A stretch of 7,672 bases of DNA from Methanosarcinales archaeon (GTDB taxonomy: Archaea > Halobacteriota > Methanosarcinia > Methanosarcinales > Methanogasteraceae), in assembly GCA_030594905.1 (NCBI GenBank), contig JAUVEF010000050.1, forward strand, positions 1-7,672, given 5' to 3'. Below, in pieces: positions 6,365 through 7,672 of this stretch. The position numbers and the translations under genes are program-made. A model generated the notes under the pieces. The model was not told the DNA's origin, ran no database searches, and saw nothing but the letters and a program-made list of their open reading frames with translations. How positions within the stretch are numbered: the first letter of the stretch is position 1; each line of letters starts with the position of its first letter.

Positions 6365-6414
6365 AACGCGATAAGCAAAAATTTGTCATTTATGAAAGGG
6401 TTTTTATCGAGTAA
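6310..6414 (+). pseudogene. Possible 3' tail of an unidentified gene fused to the deaminase fragment
   Basis: In a different frame from the deaminase, sequence from about 6319 reads [20 protein letters not shown] then KFVIYERVFIE and stops at TAA 6412-6414. It has ordinary protein-like composition and no start codon with a ribosome site, while the deaminase frame over the same bases reads as nonsense. This is what the end of another gene would look like if its 5' part had been removed at the same event that cut the deaminase. I do not recognise the family. A chance open frame of about 32 codons cannot be excluded. Confidence 0.35.
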
Positions 6415-6440
6415 GGATGACAACATGTTTTAACATCACG

Positions 6441-6448
6441 AGGAGGTG
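6441..6448 (+). promoter_or_regulatory. Strong Shine-Dalgarno site fixing a TTG start
   Basis: AGGAGGTG is followed by six bases and then TTG at 6455. A GTG at 6446 lies inside this site and so cannot be the start. The paralogous gene downstream begins with ATG at the equivalent codon, which supports the TTG. Confidence 0.8.
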
Positions 6449-6454
6449 TTTACT

Positions 6455-6928
6455 TTGTATTGTAGAAGTTGCGGTAAAGAGATACCGGAAGATAGCAGGT
6501 TTTGTAGTTTTTGTGGTGCCGGACAGGGTGGAATTGGGAGCGGCGGCTCCATCCAAGCTGGTGGGGATGTATATAAAGATGTAAGCATCGAAGGCATTGG
6601 TGCTGTTGGAAGCGGAAGTACTGTTATTGTTCTGAAACAAGATGAGATTGAGACTGTAAATCGGATTTTTTCGGATTTAAATAGCCAACTGAAATCCATC
6701 CCAGATATCTCTAAAGATAAGAGGAACGAAGCTATAAACAAAGCTGAGGAACTGAACAAGGAAATTTTAAAGGAGAAGCCAGAACTCGGTAAGATCGAGC
6801 AGTTGAAGGGTTGGCTAAAAGATAATGTGCCAGAAGTGGCTGGCGCTGTTACCAGCTTGTTCGTAAACCCAGTGATTGGAAAGGTCGTTGAAAAGGCGGG
6901 TGAGATGATATCTGATGGAATAGAATAA
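6455..6928 (+). CDS. Zinc-ribbon/glycine-rich protein with helical C-terminus and hydrophobic tail
   Basis: 157 aa from a TTG start chosen by its strong Shine-Dalgarno site and by alignment with the next gene (MYCRSC versus MYCKHC). Residues 1-21 are a rubredoxin-knuckle zinc ribbon with C3-x2-C6 and C17-x2-C20. Residues 22-59 are glycine-rich with short beta-like pieces (GGSIQAGGDVYKDVSIEGIG, then AVGSGSTVIV). Residues about 62-118 are charged and helical, possibly coiled coil. Residues about 120-150 contain a hydrophobic stretch, NVPEVAGAVTSLFVNPVIGK, that could touch or enter a membrane. No enzymatic motif is seen. The N-terminal module is shared with the downstream TPR gene. The glycine-rich part recalls, without proof, the short G-D-x-x-x-G repeats that precede effector or TPR parts in some bacterial signalling and conflict proteins. 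Composition is more A+T-rich than in the genes to the left. Function unknown. Confidence 0.8.
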   Translation: MYCRSCGKEIPEDSRFCSFCGAGQGGIGSGGSIQAGGDVYKDVSIEGIGAVGSGSTVIVLKQDEIETVNRIFSDLNSQLKSIPDISKDKRNEAINKAEELNKEILKEKPELGKIEQLKGWLKDNVPEVAGAVTSLFVNPVIGKVVEKAGEMISDGIE

Positions 6929-6996
6929 ATTTAATAAATGAAAGTACGACTTCTTGACAAATCGATGATTGTAATTTAAATGGGTGGATTAAAATT

Positions 6997-7672
6997 ATGT
7001 ATTGCAAACATTGCAGTAAAGAAATATCTGACGACAGTAGATTCTGCAGATTTTGTGGAAAGCCACTGGTAGATGGGACTGGCGGAACGATCAGTGCAGG
7101 AGGGAATATATTCAAGGATATTGATATCAACGGGATGGGAGTCATGGGAGGGCAAGTTACTCAAATCCAAAATCTTTACATTCGAGTGATGAGTGAAGGT
7201 CAGTACAGGGAGATTTCAAACCAGCCATCCCCGATACTTTCACAGATTGGCACCAAAGATAATATCAGCAGAGAAACGGCTGAACTGACACAAGAACAGC
7301 AGGCGATCGGTGAAGCGATTAAGAATAAAGTGGCTGAGGCAGATCAATGGTTCGATAAGCCGCTGGGAACTCCATATACCTATTTGAAACTAGGAAATTT
7401 TGAATATGGCAGCAAAAATTATGAAAAAGCGATAGAATATTATAATAAAATTATCAAAATAGATGTACGAAATGCCTATGCGTGGCATTTCAAAGGAATC
7501 GCTTTGGATAAGTTGGGACGATACGATGAGGCAATCGGATGCTATGATAAAGCATTGGAGATAAACCCAGATGATGGATCTACGTGGTATCTCAAAGGAA
7601 TCGCCTTGAGTGATTTGGAAAAATATGATGAGGCGATCGGATACTATGATAAAGCATTGGAGATAAATCAAG
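6997..7672 (+). CDS. Zinc-ribbon/glycine-rich TPR protein, 3' end beyond the window
   Basis: An open frame from the ATG at 6997 to the window end (225 codons, no stop). GGGTGG ten to fifteen bases upstream may be the ribosome site. Residues 1-21 are a zinc ribbon (C3-x2-C6, C17-x2-C20) nearly matching that of the upstream gene. Residues 27-52 repeat its glycine-rich segment (GGTISAGGNIFKDIDINGMG). Residues about 65-125 are a polar, probably helical linker (ETAELTQEQQAIGEAI). From about residue 126 come TPR units of 34 residues: LKLGNFEYGSKNYEKAIEYY; AWHFKGIALDKLGRYDEAIG; and TWYLKGIALSDLEKYDEAIG, with more expected past the edge. TPRs bind other proteins, so this is likely a scaffold. It begins 68 bases after its paralog, suggesting co-expression. 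What follows the TPRs (an enzyme or just more repeats) cannot be seen. No assigned function. Confidence 0.85.
   Translation, partial: MYCKHCSKEISDDSRFCRFCGKPLVDGTGGTISAGGNIFKDIDINGMGVMGGQVTQIQNLYIRVMSEGQYREISNQPSPILSQIGTKDNISRETAELTQEQQAIGEAIKNKVAEADQWFDKPLGTPYTYLKLGNFEYGSKNYEKAIEYYNKIIKIDVRNAYAWHFKGIALDKLGRYDEAIGCYDKALEINPDDGSTWYLKGIALSDLEKYDEAIGYYDKALEINQ
7468..7672 (+). repeat. 102-bp tandem repeat units encoding TPRs
   Basis: Successive TPR units are 102 bases apart (the equivalent TGG codons are at 7483 and 7585) and share long identical stretches of DNA, for example the segment CTATGATAAAGCATTGGAG in both units. Identity at silent positions points to recent unit duplication, so repeat number probably varies between strains. 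Confidence 0.75.

Noticed and set aside
6446..6454. GTG start for the first zinc-ribbon protein
   Set aside because: The GTG is part of the AGGAGGTG ribosome site, and the paralog has no equivalent residues before MYC.
6938..6979. Thirteen-codon frame beginning MKVRLLDK between the two paralogs
   Set aside because: No ribosome site and no recognisable content; expected by chance at this length.
6849..7170. Minus-strand open frames across the paralog pair
   Set aside because: They are antisense to the two well-supported zinc-ribbon genes and have no ribosome site or recognisable motif.

Overview
The window looks like chromosomal DNA of a euryarchaeon from the methanogen lineage, either a methanogen or a methane/alkane-oxidising relative. 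The evidence is a gene recognisable as methanogenesis marker protein 4 (MtxX), a PhoU fused to an AbrB DNA-binding domain (a typically archaeal arrangement), a small DUF5788-like protein known to me from methanogen-type archaea, TATA-type promoters, and genes that appear leaderless. No bacterial-type promoter, RNA gene, CRISPR array or complete insertion sequence was seen.

Left part, 1-4560, minus strand: a phosphorus-acquisition gene string read right to left. It starts with pstS (phosphate-binding lipoprotein). Next come a calcineurin-like metallophosphoesterase, the 3' stump of a PhnM-like amidohydrolase, an endonuclease IV-fold sugar-phosphate isomerase-like enzyme, a plain PhoU, the AbrB-PhoU, and a frameshifted membrane-protein gene that runs off the left edge. 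The genes overlap or lie a few bases apart, so they probably form one transcript from the TATA-rich region near 4600. The transporter core genes pstC, pstA and pstB, normally between pstS and phoU, are absent here.

Middle part, 4561-6175: a divergent intergenic region with two promoters and a 17-bp AT-rich palindrome, then mtxX and the DUF5788-like gene on the plus strand. Each has a TATA-like box about 28-31 bases before its ATG and no Shine-Dalgarno sequence, which suggests leaderless transcripts.

Right part, 6179-7672: an abrupt change. A dCMP deaminase gene keeps its first ~45 codons and then runs into unrelated sequence, whose other frame is open to a TAA at 6412-6414 and looks like the tail of a different gene. 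After this scar come two visibly more A+T-rich genes that share an N-terminal module (a four-cysteine zinc ribbon plus a glycine-rich segment). Their C-terminal parts differ: charged helices with a hydrophobic tail in the first, TPR repeats in the second, which is cut by the window end. This pair is the best candidate for an undescribed system. Its function cannot be read from the sequence, and a sensing or conflict role is only a guess.
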